A stretch of 64,000 bases of DNA, taken from Macrostomum hystrix (taxonomy: Eukaryota > Platyhelminthes > Macrostomidae). Positions 11,735-21,682 of the stretch are shown piece by piece (positions within the stretch are counted from its first letter, which is position 1; the number at the start of each line of letters is the position of its first letter). The position numbers were made by a program, and so were the translations under genes. Where the stretch lies: assembly GCA_950097015.1 (NCBI GenBank), contig CATNEN010000038.1, forward strand, positions 11,305,501 to 11,369,500, in the 5' to 3' direction. A model generated the notes under the pieces. It saw only the letters and a list, made by a program, of their open reading frames with translations. It did no database searches and was not told the DNA's origin.

Positions 11735-12045
11735 AGGGAGCTTTGGTCACCTAGAAGGGAGGTCAAGTGACTAGTGTCTTGCAGGGGAGGTCAAGTGACT
11801 ACTGACTAGCAGGGGAGGTCAAGTGACTACTGTCTGCAGGGGAGGTCAAGTGACTACTGTCTGCAGGGGAGGTCAAGTGACTAGTGTCTTGCAGGGGAGG
11901 TCAAGTGACTACTGACTAGCAGGGGAGGTCAAGTGACTACTGACTAGCAGGGGAGGTCAAGTGACTACTGACTAGCAGGGGAGGTCAAGTGACTACTGTC
12001 TGTAGGGGAGGTCAAGTGACTATTGTCTGCAGGGGAGGTCAGGAG
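11735..12045. repeat. 27-28-bp minisatellite, ~11 copies
   Basis: Units share GGGGAGGTCAAGTGACTACT followed by either GACTAGCA or GTCTGCA. It begins about 70 bp upstream of the SMIM15 start codon, so it may lie in that gene's promoter or in a 5' intron. Confidence 0.92.
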
Positions 12046-12449
12046 ACCCCAAAAAGGACTCTAAATCAACAGCTCGTAGAGCAGCTAAAGTCTGTCATGC
12101 AGGAGATTATCAAAAGCCAAAAATGTACTTTACAAATTATAAACAGGCAAAGCAGATAGAATTTTTTAGCGCAACAAGAGAATAATATTACACATGCATA
12201 TAGGAAAGATAAAATACATAAAAAACTGAGTGAGCGGCAAAGGCAAAAACCCAAGACATAATTAGATGAGATTATTAAGAATGCGATAAGATGAGCCAAG
12301 AGGCCAATCCCTGATAAACGAAATTCTAGAGTACGCAGCGATTATTAATTCGCATACCCGACTGAGCTAGTACTCGAAGGGTCCACATGGGGTGGCTAAT
12401 TATAAATAAAACATTATAAAAATTATAGAAATATAAAATTATATAGAAA

Positions 12450-13300
12450 AAATATAGCTGGTGGGTTGGTTGAAAAACTCTGAGGTGGTGAATTGGCGGG
12501 GCGTGTACTTTTTAGGAGGTGGGTTGGCTGGTGCAAGTGTACATTTTTAGGTAGTGGGTTGGCCAAGAAGAATGTACACTCTTGGGTGGCGGGTTGGCCA
12601 AGAAGAATGTACACTCTTGGGTGGCGGGTTGGCCAAGATAAAAGTACATTCTGAGGTCGTGGGTTGGCCTAGATTAATCTACATTCTATGGTGGCGGGTT
12701 GGCTAAGATGAAAGTACATTATGAGGTGGTGGGTTGGCCAAGATAAAAGTACATTCTGAGGTGGTGGGTTGGCCAAGATAAAAGTACATTATGAGGTGGT
12801 GGGTTGGCCAAGATAAAAGTACATTCTGAGGTGGTGAGTTGGCCTAGATTAATCTACATTCTATGGTGGCGGGTTGGCCAAGATGAAAGTACATTATGAG
12901 GTGGCGGGTTGGCCAAGATAAAAGTACATTATGAGGTGGTGGGTTGGCCAAGATAAAAGTACATTCTGAGGTGGTGGGTTGGCCTAGATTAATCTACATT
13001 CTATGGTGGCGTGTTGGCCAAGATGAAAGTACATTATGAGGTGGCGGGTTGGCCAAGATATAAGTACATTCTGAGGTGGTGGGTTGGCCTAGATTAATCT
13101 ACATTCTATGGTGGCGGGTTGGCCAAGATGAAAGTACATTATGAGGTGGTGGGTTGGCCAAGATGAAAGTACATTCTGAGGTGGTGGGTTGGCCTAGATT
13201 AATCTACATTCTATGGTGGCGGGTTGGCCAAGATGAAAGTACATTATGAGGTGGTGGGTTGGCCAAGATGAAAGTACATTCTGAGGTGGTGGGTTGGCCT
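12450..13300. repeat. 35-bp minisatellite with higher-order structure
   Basis: Units of the form GTGGTGGGTTGGCCAAGATA plus AAAGTACATTCTGAG alternate with a variant containing CCTAGATTAATCTACATTCT. The variants recur in blocks, showing higher-order amplification of two to four units at a time. No gene overlaps it. Confidence 0.92.
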
Positions 13301-13309
13301 AGGTGGGAA

Positions 13310-14020
13310 ACACCGGTTACTTACTTTGAATTCCATCAAGGCGAGAAAGCGAAGATTTGAGGAAAGAAACGTGCCTAAGTATAAGGTACCTGCATTATTA
13401 CAGTAAATAAATAGACAAATAAACATAATTATGTAATGTACAATACAGGACTAGCATTCAATTGCAAGGTGCACATGGTATTTTCCTGAATCGGTGAATA
13501 TAAACATTTTTCTAAGCGCTATGGTAAAAAGCTGAACATAATACAAAAACTTCTATGATTACCTTTAAAACTTCCACACAAGTAAATAAATTCGCAAAGA
13601 TAACCACTACAGAGGAAATACATTTTACATAAATATAGGTAGAGCAGACTATTAAGAAAATATTATTATATACAAACTTTTAGCCATGAAAGCGAATATT
13701 ACAATTATTATTGCTGTTATTTTCTCTACAGAAAAAGTTTGCAAAATAGCAATTGACCTTGCAGTGTGATATTGTTTGTAAACAACTAAAAAACTGAAGG
13801 CAAACATATGGAGGAGACAGGGGAGCGGGGGAGGCAGTGACTGCAAAAGACTGCAATTTAAGAGGGCATATATGAAGGAATAGGCTATGTGGAAGAGAAT
13901 AATGATGCAAGAGGGGATGGACGGATGGGGAAGAGTAGATGGAAAGAATTGAGATGAGGGAAATCGTAGAACGGGGAAGAGAGCGTTTAGAAAATAGGAA
14001 AAAGGGCATGGGGAATAGGG
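13310..14020. other. intergenic, no gene seen
   Basis: AT-rich sequence between two arrays. Open frames here are short or continue into the flanking minisatellite and show no domain. Confidence 0.55.
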
Positions 14021-14024
14021 GAGA

Positions 14025-14340
14025 GGGAATTGGGAGAATGGGAAAGAGGGAATTGGGAGAATGGGAAAGAGGGAATTGGGAGAATGGGAAAGAGGGAATT
14101 GGGATGATGGGAAAGAGGGAATCGGGAGAATGGGGAAGAGGGAATCGGGAGAATGGGGAAGAGGGAATTGGGAGAATGGGGAAGAGGGATTTGGGAGAAT
14201 GGGGAAGAGGGAATTGGGATGATGGGAAAGAGGGAAACGGGAGAATGGGGAAGAGGGAATTGGGAGAATGGGGAAGAGGGAATTGGGAGAATGGGTAAGA
14301 GGGAATTGGGAGAATGGGGAAGAGGGAATTGGGAGAATTG
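14025..14340. repeat. 23-bp purine-rich minisatellite, ~14 copies
   Basis: Units of AATTGGGAGAATGGGGAAGA plus GGG, entirely purine-rich on plus apart from TT. The 23-bp period cycles through all three frames, which explains long open frames on both strands. It lies 3' of the beta-PIX gene. Confidence 0.93.
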
Positions 14341-14780
14341 CGAAGAGAGGGTCTGTGGAGAAAAGGGGTTAAGGAGAATTTGGGAGAAAATTTCGAAACA
14401 CAAAAGACAAACCGGGGCAAACAGGAAAACAAGGTATACAGCAAGAACTACAGTAGAGCAAAGGTGAGACATGAGCAAGTCAGGACAGCAGGTCAGTCAT
14501 CAACAGCTCATAGACCACTACAGGCTGAAAATTTGATTGCTGAATAAGCAAATACAGCAGCAAGTGTGACAAGCTATTAAAAAGTTTTAAAGAAATATAA
14601 TACTGATAAAACTAAAGAAAGCCAGCCAATTACAAATAAATTCTTGAATAATTCGCTGCAGGAGCAGAATAAACAAAGCGGCGGCAGCAGCAGTTGCAGC
14701 AGGAAGGAAAATTGTCAGATTAAAAAACTATTTTTACCGGTCAAAAATCTGTTCCGCGGTGCTTGAGCAGAATTAACATC

Positions 14781-14844
14781 TCAAAGTCGGTGCTGATTGG
14801 AACCTGGCATACGACCGCGGCCCTGGCTGAGCGGCGGGGGCGGC

Positions 14845-14876
<32 letters not shown>

Positions 14877-17800
14877 AAGTTGAAGCTGAGTAACGGAACC
14901 CTGACTGGACCCGCTATCGCTAGAGATTCTATTGGGCTCCAAGCCGGAGCTGTCTGGCAGTACAACCATGCTGTTGACCTTCTGCTTGAGTTCTGAGTCG
15001 CTCAGGCGAATCTTTGTCAGATCCAGCAGGTTCATTGTGTTGCGAGCCCGGCTGCTGACGCAATAGGCTTCGATCACCTGTGTGGAGAAAAATGAATACA
15101 TTTTTTCTGAGGCGGTTCTGTCTGAAGGGGAGGTGGCCTTATATGAGGAAGCGGTGGTTTCATCTAAGGAAGGGGTGGTTCCATCTGAGGAAGCGGTGGT
15201 TCCATCTGAGGAAGCGGTGGTTCCATCTGAGGAAGGGGTGGTTCCATCTGAGGAAGCGGTGGTTCCATCTGAGGAAGCGGTGGTTCCATCTGAGGAAGCG
15301 GTGGTTCCATCTGAGGAAGGGGTGGTTCCATCTGAGGAAGAGGTAGTTCCATCTCAGGAAGCGGTGGTGTCATCTGAGGAAGAGGTGATTTCATCTGAGG
15401 AAGCGGTGGTTCCATCTGAGGAAGCAGTGGTTCCACCTGAGAAAGCGGTGGTTCCATCTGAGGAAGCGGTGGTTCTATCTGAGGAAGCGGTGGTTCCATC
15501 TGAGGAAGAGGTAGTTCCACCTTAGGAAGCGGTGGTTTCATCTGAGGAAGCGGTAGTTCCACCTTAGGAAGCGGTGGTTCTATCTGAGGAAGCGGTGGTT
15601 CCATCTGAGGAAGAGGTAGTTCCACCTTAGGAAGCGGTGGTTTCATCTGAGGAAGCGGTGGTTTCATCTAAGGAAGCGGTGGTTTCATCTGAGGAAGCGG
15701 TGGTTTCATCTGAGGAAGAGGTAGTTCTCTCTATCTGAGGAAGCTGTAGTTCCATCTGAGGAAGCGGTGGTTGAGGTATTAGCGACCCACCTGCAGAATC
15801 AGCATGTCGTCTTCGAGAGCCTCCTTATTGGCCTGAGCAGCAAGCAGGTGCTGCTGAATCTGTTGGTGCTCGAGGTTGGCAAGACGCGCAGATTCCTTGC
15901 GAGACAACTTGCGAGAGGACCTGAGTGTGGGTGAATGATGTAAGGCAGTTAGTCTAGTGAATTGTGAGTGTCTAAAAGGGACTGGGGCAGTGTCTGGCTA
16001 AGGGACTGGGGGAGTGACTGGCTAAGGGACTGGGGGAGTGACTGGCTAAGGGACTGGGGCAGTGTCTGGCTAAGGGACTGGGGGAGTGACTGGCTAAGGG
16101 ACTGGGGGAGTGACTGGCTAAGGGACTGGGGCAGTGTCTGGCTAAGGGACTGGGGCAGTGTCTGGCTAAGGGACTGGGGGAGTGACTGGCTAAGGGACTG
16201 GGGCAGTGTCTGGCTAAGGGACTGGGGGAGTGACTGGTTAAGGGACTGGGGCAGTGTCTGGCTAAGGGACTGGGGGAGTGACTGGCTAAGGGACTGGGGG
16301 AGTGACTGGCTAAGGGACTGGGGCAGTGTCTGGCTAAGGGACTGGGGGAGTGACTGGCTAAGGGACTGGGGGGAGTGACTGGCTAAGGGACTGGGGGAGT
16401 GACTGGCTAAGGGACTGGGGGGAGTGACTGGCTAAGGGACTGGGGCAGTGTCTGGCTAAGGGACTGGGGGAGTGACTGGCTAAGGGACTGGGCCAGTGTC
16501 TGGCTAAGGGACTGGGGGAGTGACTGGCTAAGGGACTGGGGCAGTGTCTGGCTAAGGGACTGGGGGAGTGACTGGCTAAGGGACTGGGGGAGTGACTGGC
16601 TAAGGGACTGGGGCAGTGTCTGGCTAAGGGACTGGGGGAGTGACTGGCTAAGGGACTGGGCCAGTGTCTGGCTAAGGGACTGGGGGAGTGACTGGCTAAG
16701 GGACTGGGGCAGTGTCTGGCTAAGGGACTGGGGGAGTGACTGGTTAAGGGACTGGGGCAGTGTCTGGCTAAGGGACTGGGGGAGTGACTGGCTAAGGGAC
16801 TGGGGGAGTGACTGGCTAAGGGACTGGGGCAGTGTCTGGCTAAGGGACTGGGGGAGTGACTGGCTAAGGGACTGGGCCAGTGTCTGGCTAAGGGACTGGG
16901 GGAGTGACTGGCTAAGGGACTGGGGGAGTGACTGGCTAAGGGACTGGGGCAGTGTCTGGCTAAGGGACTGGGGGAGTGACTGGCTAAGGGACTGGGGGAG
17001 TGACTGGCTAAGGGACTGGGGCAGTGTCTGGTATGCCAAAATTTAAATCGAGCAGAAAATAATATATTTAATTGCTCTTGCTATTGATTTCACATTGAGT
17101 GAGGCAATTAAATTGCATGGCATATTATTGAAGTGTGTAGTAGTTTTTCACAGTTATTTTAAATACTTTATCTATTTATTAATTTCCAAATCTTAGATGT
17201 GATGCTACATTAATTTTCTTTGAATCAAGAGTACTGAGCTAAAAAATAGTTCGTTTATAATTATGCATTGCTTTTTTCGAGTTTGATAACAAAGCAAAGT
17301 GCCAAACCAACCATCCTCTGAGCTTTCTGAAATTAAAATTTATTGAAAAACGAGAACCAATAGGTTAAAAATTTAACTAATCGCCATGAAAATTCGGAAC
17401 AAAGGCTGAACGTTTCCGCCCTACCCAATCCGATGAAACAACTTCCAGAATCACAAGGCATCGGCATCGTCGAGATATTCAACGATTCTCGTCGGGCCTC
17501 TCGCACCAAGGTCCCTAAGCTCGATTCCGCGGCGAGGCCACATTAAATTGGGGCGCAGCCGCGGAGAGAAGGCTTGGTGGCTTGTCGTGCAATTTACGCC
17601 ATTGAGGGCCAACCTCCAAGGCACAGTGAGAGTGTACAGACTGTACACTGCCAGACGATGAGCAAGTCAGGGCAGATGTACACACCTGTGTCTGTGCGTG
17701 TGCGCCCAGGAGTCAGTGAAATGGACAGAATTGCCTCCTCGCTGGCTGCGGGTCGTGTCACTAAGTGATTTATTATGCCATATCGGGCATTATTACTAAC

Positions 17801-20800
17801 TATTTTGTCGGGGCAGATAAGTGTCAGCTCACACTTGTGCTCAGGAGTCAGCGGAATGAACAGAATTGCCTCCTCGCTGGCTGCGGGTCTAGTGTCACCA
17901 GATGACAGCAATCTCACCTGGGCGATTCTCTAGCAGCGGCGGCAAATCTTGGCGTCACGGGCGGAGCCGGTCGAAGCTGCAGGCCGCCACCGCCTCCACC
18001 GCCGGCTCTGTAGGGCGACGGTGTGACAGCCGCGCCGTGCTGCTGATGCTGCCGACCGGCGCTGCCGACCACCTGGCCTCGGCCGGCCGTCTTCGAAGAG
18101 TCGGCTGCGCTGCTGCGGCTTCGCTCCAGACTGTGGGAGCCGCCAGCGCCACGCGGCAAGCTGAACGACTGATAGGAAATCACTCCGCTGCCGCCGCTGC
18201 TGCCGTTGCCGCTGGCGCGACTTCTGGAGGCTGAGTCGGCAACGTCAATGCCTGGCAGGCTCTGGCAGCTCTGAATGGTGCTGAGCCATTTCTCTAGCCA
18301 GGCCTTGGACGGGCAGACAAACACCTGCCGGTCTGAGCTGTCGTACACCTGAGGAGGTCGGGTTGGAGGAGAATAAGAGAGGACTCGATCTAAGAGGATG
18401 GCTGATTGATCTGAGGGGATGTCTGATTGATCTGAGGGGATGGCTCATTGACCTGAGGGGATGGCTGATTGGTCTGAGGGGATGTCTGATTGATCTGAGG
18501 GGATGGCTGATTGGTCTGAGGGGATGGCTGATTGACCTGAGGGGATGGCTGATTGGTCTGAGGGGATGGCTGATTGGTCTGAGGGGATGGCTGATTGGTC
18601 TGAGGGGATGGCTGATTGGTCTGAGGGGATGGCTGATTGGTCTGAGGGGATGGCTGATTGACCTGAGGGGATGGCTGATTGGTCTGAGGGGATGGCTGAT
18701 TGGTCTGAGGGGATGGCTGATTGGTCTGAGGGGATGGCTGATTGGTCTGAGGGGATGGCTGATTGGTCTGAGGGGATGGCTGATTGACCTGAGGGGATGG
18801 CTGATTGGTCTGAGGGGATGGCTGATTGGTCTGAGGGGATGGCTGATTGGTCTGAGGGGATGGCTGATTGGTCTGAGGGGATGGCTGATTGATCTGAAGG
18901 GATAACTGATCAACCTGAGGGGATGGCTGAATTTGATTGTTCTGAGAGGGCACTCACCGGATCCTCGTCGCCAGCAGACACCAGCTGGAAGGCGTTGTCG
19001 ATAGCGTCAACCCTGGCGACGCCGATGCCGGACAGCTGGTAGCGGGTGTCGAAGGCGCAGGATCGCAGATCGCCGCCATTTCCAACTGCCAGCACAATGA
19101 GATGCTTTGAGAACAGCAGCAGTAGGCGATCCTCGAAGGTGCCCTCAGGTGTGAGTCGCCTAGCAACTCCGGTCACTAGCGGCTGGCCCAGTGCGCTGGG
19201 CGGCGGCAGGTCCGAGGGCCAGTTGGCAGGCTGGCGGCCGCGCACTAGAAGCTCGGCTTCGGCCTCCTTTAGTCGGCGAGCTTCGGCGCAGTCTCGAGAC
19301 AGTTCGGCCAGGGCGGCGGCTGCAGCGCTAGTGGACTCCCTGCGAGAGAAAATCAACATTTTAGTCTGGACGTACATTAAACGTTGGTACTCCGAGATTA
19401 AACTTTCGAAATCATTTGACAGCTGGGAGTGAATCAATTGACAGCTGGGAGTGAATCAACTGACAGGTGCAGTGAATCAACTGACAGGTGCAGTGAATCA
19501 ACTGACAGGTGCAGTGAATCAACTGACAGATGCAGTGAATCAACTGACAGGTGCAGTGAATCAACTGACAGGTACAGTGAATCAACTGACAGGTGCAGTG
19601 AATCATTTGACGGGTGCAGTGAATCATTTGACAGTTAGGAGGGAATCAATTGACAGCTGGGAGTGAATCAATTGACAGTTTGGAGTTAATCAACTGACAG
19701 GTGCAGTGAATCAACTGACAGGTGCAGTGAATCAACTGACAGGTGCAGTGAATCATTTGACAGTTGGGAGTGAATCATTTGACAGCTGGGAGTGAATCAA
19801 CTGACAGGTGCAGTGAATCATTTGACAGTTGGGAGTGAATCATTTGACAGCTGGGAGTGAATCATTTGACAGCTGGGAGTGAATCAACTGACAGGTGCAG
19901 TGAATCATTTAAAATTGAGAGTGAATGCATTGAATGAATTCTAGAAAACAATACAATGGTTGTCACCTGTCTGGGTGACCCTCGTCCAGGTACTTGTACA
20001 GCTCGGCTAGCAGAGGCTGGTATCGCTCCAGTGTGTGCAAAGGCCCGGCCAGGTAGGAGCGCAGACTAGCCAGAGTGAATGTGAATGAGCAGGTGTGAAA
20101 CAAGTGATTTAGGCTGGACTGTTCCAAACTGGCGCTGACCAATGGCAGCAGGCGGTGGTAGGCCAGGTAGTGCTGGCGCACGGAGCCGCAGGCGGCAAGA
20201 AGCTCGCGGCCCGCCATGCGTCTGGCGATTTTAGTGCGGCCGGCGGAGTCGAAGGCGCCAGCCAGACCGTGATGAATGGTGTGCATCGCCTGCGGGTGGG
20301 TTAAATTATAATGCCTATTTGTGTTACTTACAAGCAGGAGACAGGACAGACAGCTATGCAAACAAGTGGACAGACAGCTAGACAGACAGCGGACAGGTAT
20401 GTAGACAGACAGGTGGACTGACACTGTAACAGACCTGCACGCACTCCCGCAGTCGCCTGAAGGGCTCAGCCAGCCGGGCCAGCAGTTTGTCGATGAGTTC
20501 CTGCAGGCAGGCGGACAGGCAGTAGAGCTCAGCGCAGTAGCGCCTCTCCTGCTCGGCCAGGTTCTGCGTCACAACAGCGTGGCACTCGACCGCCTGGCTG
20601 GCGGCGCGAGAGGTTCTGGAAGACTGCTGCTGCTGCTGCTGCTGCTGACTGGAGGGGTTGATTTCGCCGATATTACTGTTGATGTTGTTGCGTGTTGAGA
20701 ATGTGATAGCGAGTGACAAATAAATAGTTATATTTAGAATTTAGAAAATATAAAAAATATAATTTAGAGCGCCAGATGAACAGGTGTGGGTGCCAGATGA

Positions 20801-21618
20801 ACAGGTGTGGGTGCCAGATGAACAGGTGTGGGTGCCAGATGAACAGGTGTGGGTGCCAGATAAACAGGTCTGAGCGCCAGATGAACAGGTCTGAGCGCCA
20901 GATGAACAGGTCTGAGCGCCAGATGAACAGGTCTGAGCGCCAGATGAACAGGTCTGAGCGCCAGATGAACAGGTCTGAGCGCCAGATGAACAGGTCTGAG
21001 CGCCAGATGAACAGGTCTGAGCGCCAGATGAACAGGTCTGAGCGCCAGATGAACTGGTGAGTGCCAGATAGACAGGTCAGTAAGAGTGCCAGATGAACAG
21101 GTGAGTGCCAGATAGACAGGTCAGTAAGAGTGCCAGATGAACAGGTGAGTGCCAGATAGACAGGTCAGTAAGAGTGCCAGATGAACAGGTGAGTGCCAGA
21201 TAGACAGGTGGTTAAAAGGGCCAGATGAACAGAAGTGAGTGCCAGAAAAACTGGTGAATTCCAGATGAACAGGTGTGAGTGCCAGATGAACAGCTGTGAG
21301 TGCCAGAAAAACTGGTGAATGCCAGTTGAACAGGTGTGAGTCAGTTAAACCAAGTAAACTGGTGTTGTACGTACCCGCTTCTGCCGTTCTCGTCATCAAG
21401 CATGAGCGGAGCGGGCGGCTGCGGTGGCTGTCCACCGGTTAGCGCGGAGTCCATGCGAGTCACATAGTTGGAGGGGAACCAGCCAGTGTGATTGCCGCAG
21501 CTGCCCTGCCACCAACCGCCGTCCATCACACAGCTAACGGTGATGACATCGCCGCCTCTGAATGACAATTCGTCTGTGTGAGTAGCAGTGAAGTCGAATA
21601 GGGCAGTGACTAGCAACG

Positions 21619-21655
<37 letters not shown>

Positions 21656-21682
21656 ATGGTAGTGACGAAGTTCAGATGCCAT
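14781..21682 (-). CDS. ARHGEF7: beta-PIX / ARHGEF7-type Rac/Cdc42 guanine nucleotide exchange factor
   Basis: Seven exons give an in-phase 703-residue protein: 21375-21682, 20435-20675, 19967-20289, 18958-19339, 17918-18348, 15791-15920 and 14781-15077. Residues 9-20 are poly-Gln. An SH3 domain follows (ALFDFTATHTDELSFRGGD, GGWWQGSCGNHTGWFPSNYV). The DH domain runs from VVTQNLAEQERRYCAELY to YKYLDEGHPDR, and the PH domain from RLTPEGTFEDRLLLLFSKHL to AWLEKWLSTIQSC. A Gly/Ser-rich linker leads to ALEDDMLILQ-VIEAYCVSSRARN, the hallmark of PIX proteins. Known PIX proteins link PAK and GIT to focal adhesions and activate Rac/Cdc42. There is no N-terminal CH domain, and the leucine-zipper coiled coil is not evident before the stop. 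Six introns are all seen, and five of them hold minisatellites. Confidence 0.92.
15130..15775. repeat. 21-bp minisatellite in beta-PIX intron 6
   Basis: About 30 units with the core GGAAGCGGTGGTTCCATCTG (period 21). Variant units carry GGTAGTTCCACCTTA and recur at intervals. The array starts about 15 bases inside the donor of the intron 15078-15790 and fills it. Confidence 0.95.
15970..17032. repeat. 24-bp minisatellite in beta-PIX intron 5, ~44 copies
   Basis: Units of CTGGCTAAGGGACTGGGGGA plus GTGA alternate with a GGGGCAGTGT variant. The order of variants repeats over several hundred bases (compare 16230-16480 with 16740-16990), showing segmental duplication inside the array. Confidence 0.95.
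17040..17917. repeat. unique part of beta-PIX intron 5 with a diverged interspersed repeat and a ~90-bp direct duplication
   Basis: The segment near 17425-17520 contains ATCGTCGAGATATTCAACGA. A similar stretch, ATCGTCGAGGTATTCAACGG, occurs at 63310-63330, so both are diverged copies of a dispersed repeat. Separately, 17690-17770 and 17840-17905 share the block AGAATTGCCTCCTCGCTGGC and flanks as a direct duplication. The second copy ends 10-15 bases from the exon 5 donor. No coding potential is recognised. Confidence 0.6.
18375..18930. repeat. 21-bp minisatellite in beta-PIX intron 4, ~26 copies
   Basis: Units with the core GGATGGCTGATTGGTCTGAG (period 21), very homogeneous. The variant base (ATT-GGT versus ATT-GAC) recurs every six units. 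On the transcribed strand each unit contains CCCCTCAG, which resembles the real acceptor CCTCCTCAG of the same intron (18349-18957). Confidence 0.95.
19426..19915. repeat. 21-bp minisatellite in beta-PIX intron 3
   Basis: About 22 units of GTGCAGTGAATCAACTGACA (period 21) intermixed with a GGGAGTGAATCATTTGACAG variant. It lies within 19340-19966, downstream of the DH exon. Confidence 0.94.
20290..20434. repeat. beta-PIX intron 2: short degenerate GACAG-rich tract
   Basis: A 145-bp intron with repeated GGACAGACAG-type motifs between about 20340 and 20425. It is much less ordered than the arrays in neighbouring introns and may be an old or incipient array. Confidence 0.6.
20775..21340. repeat. 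21-bp minisatellite in beta-PIX intron 1 grading into longer units
   Basis: It starts with CCAGATGAACAGGTGTGGGT (period 21), switches to a GGTCTGAGCG variant for about ten units, then to composite units of roughly 48 bp near 21060-21200. It occupies the intron between the SH3 and DH exons. Confidence 0.94.

Noticed and set aside
13680-14444. 254-codon minus ORF, Pro/Ser/Phe-rich
   Set aside because: A 23-bp array cycles through frames without stops. There is no signal, domain or splice support.
15082-17039. ORFs of VVPSEEA, WLRDWGSD and SLPQSLSQ repeats
   Set aside because: These are minisatellites inside beta-PIX introns 5 and 6, whose exon borders are supported by the DH-PH-tail protein.
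18245-18953. 222- and 187-codon minus ORFs of ISHPLRP and NQPSPQT repeats
   Set aside because: Intron 4 array of beta-PIX. Only 17918-18348 and 18958-19339 are exons.
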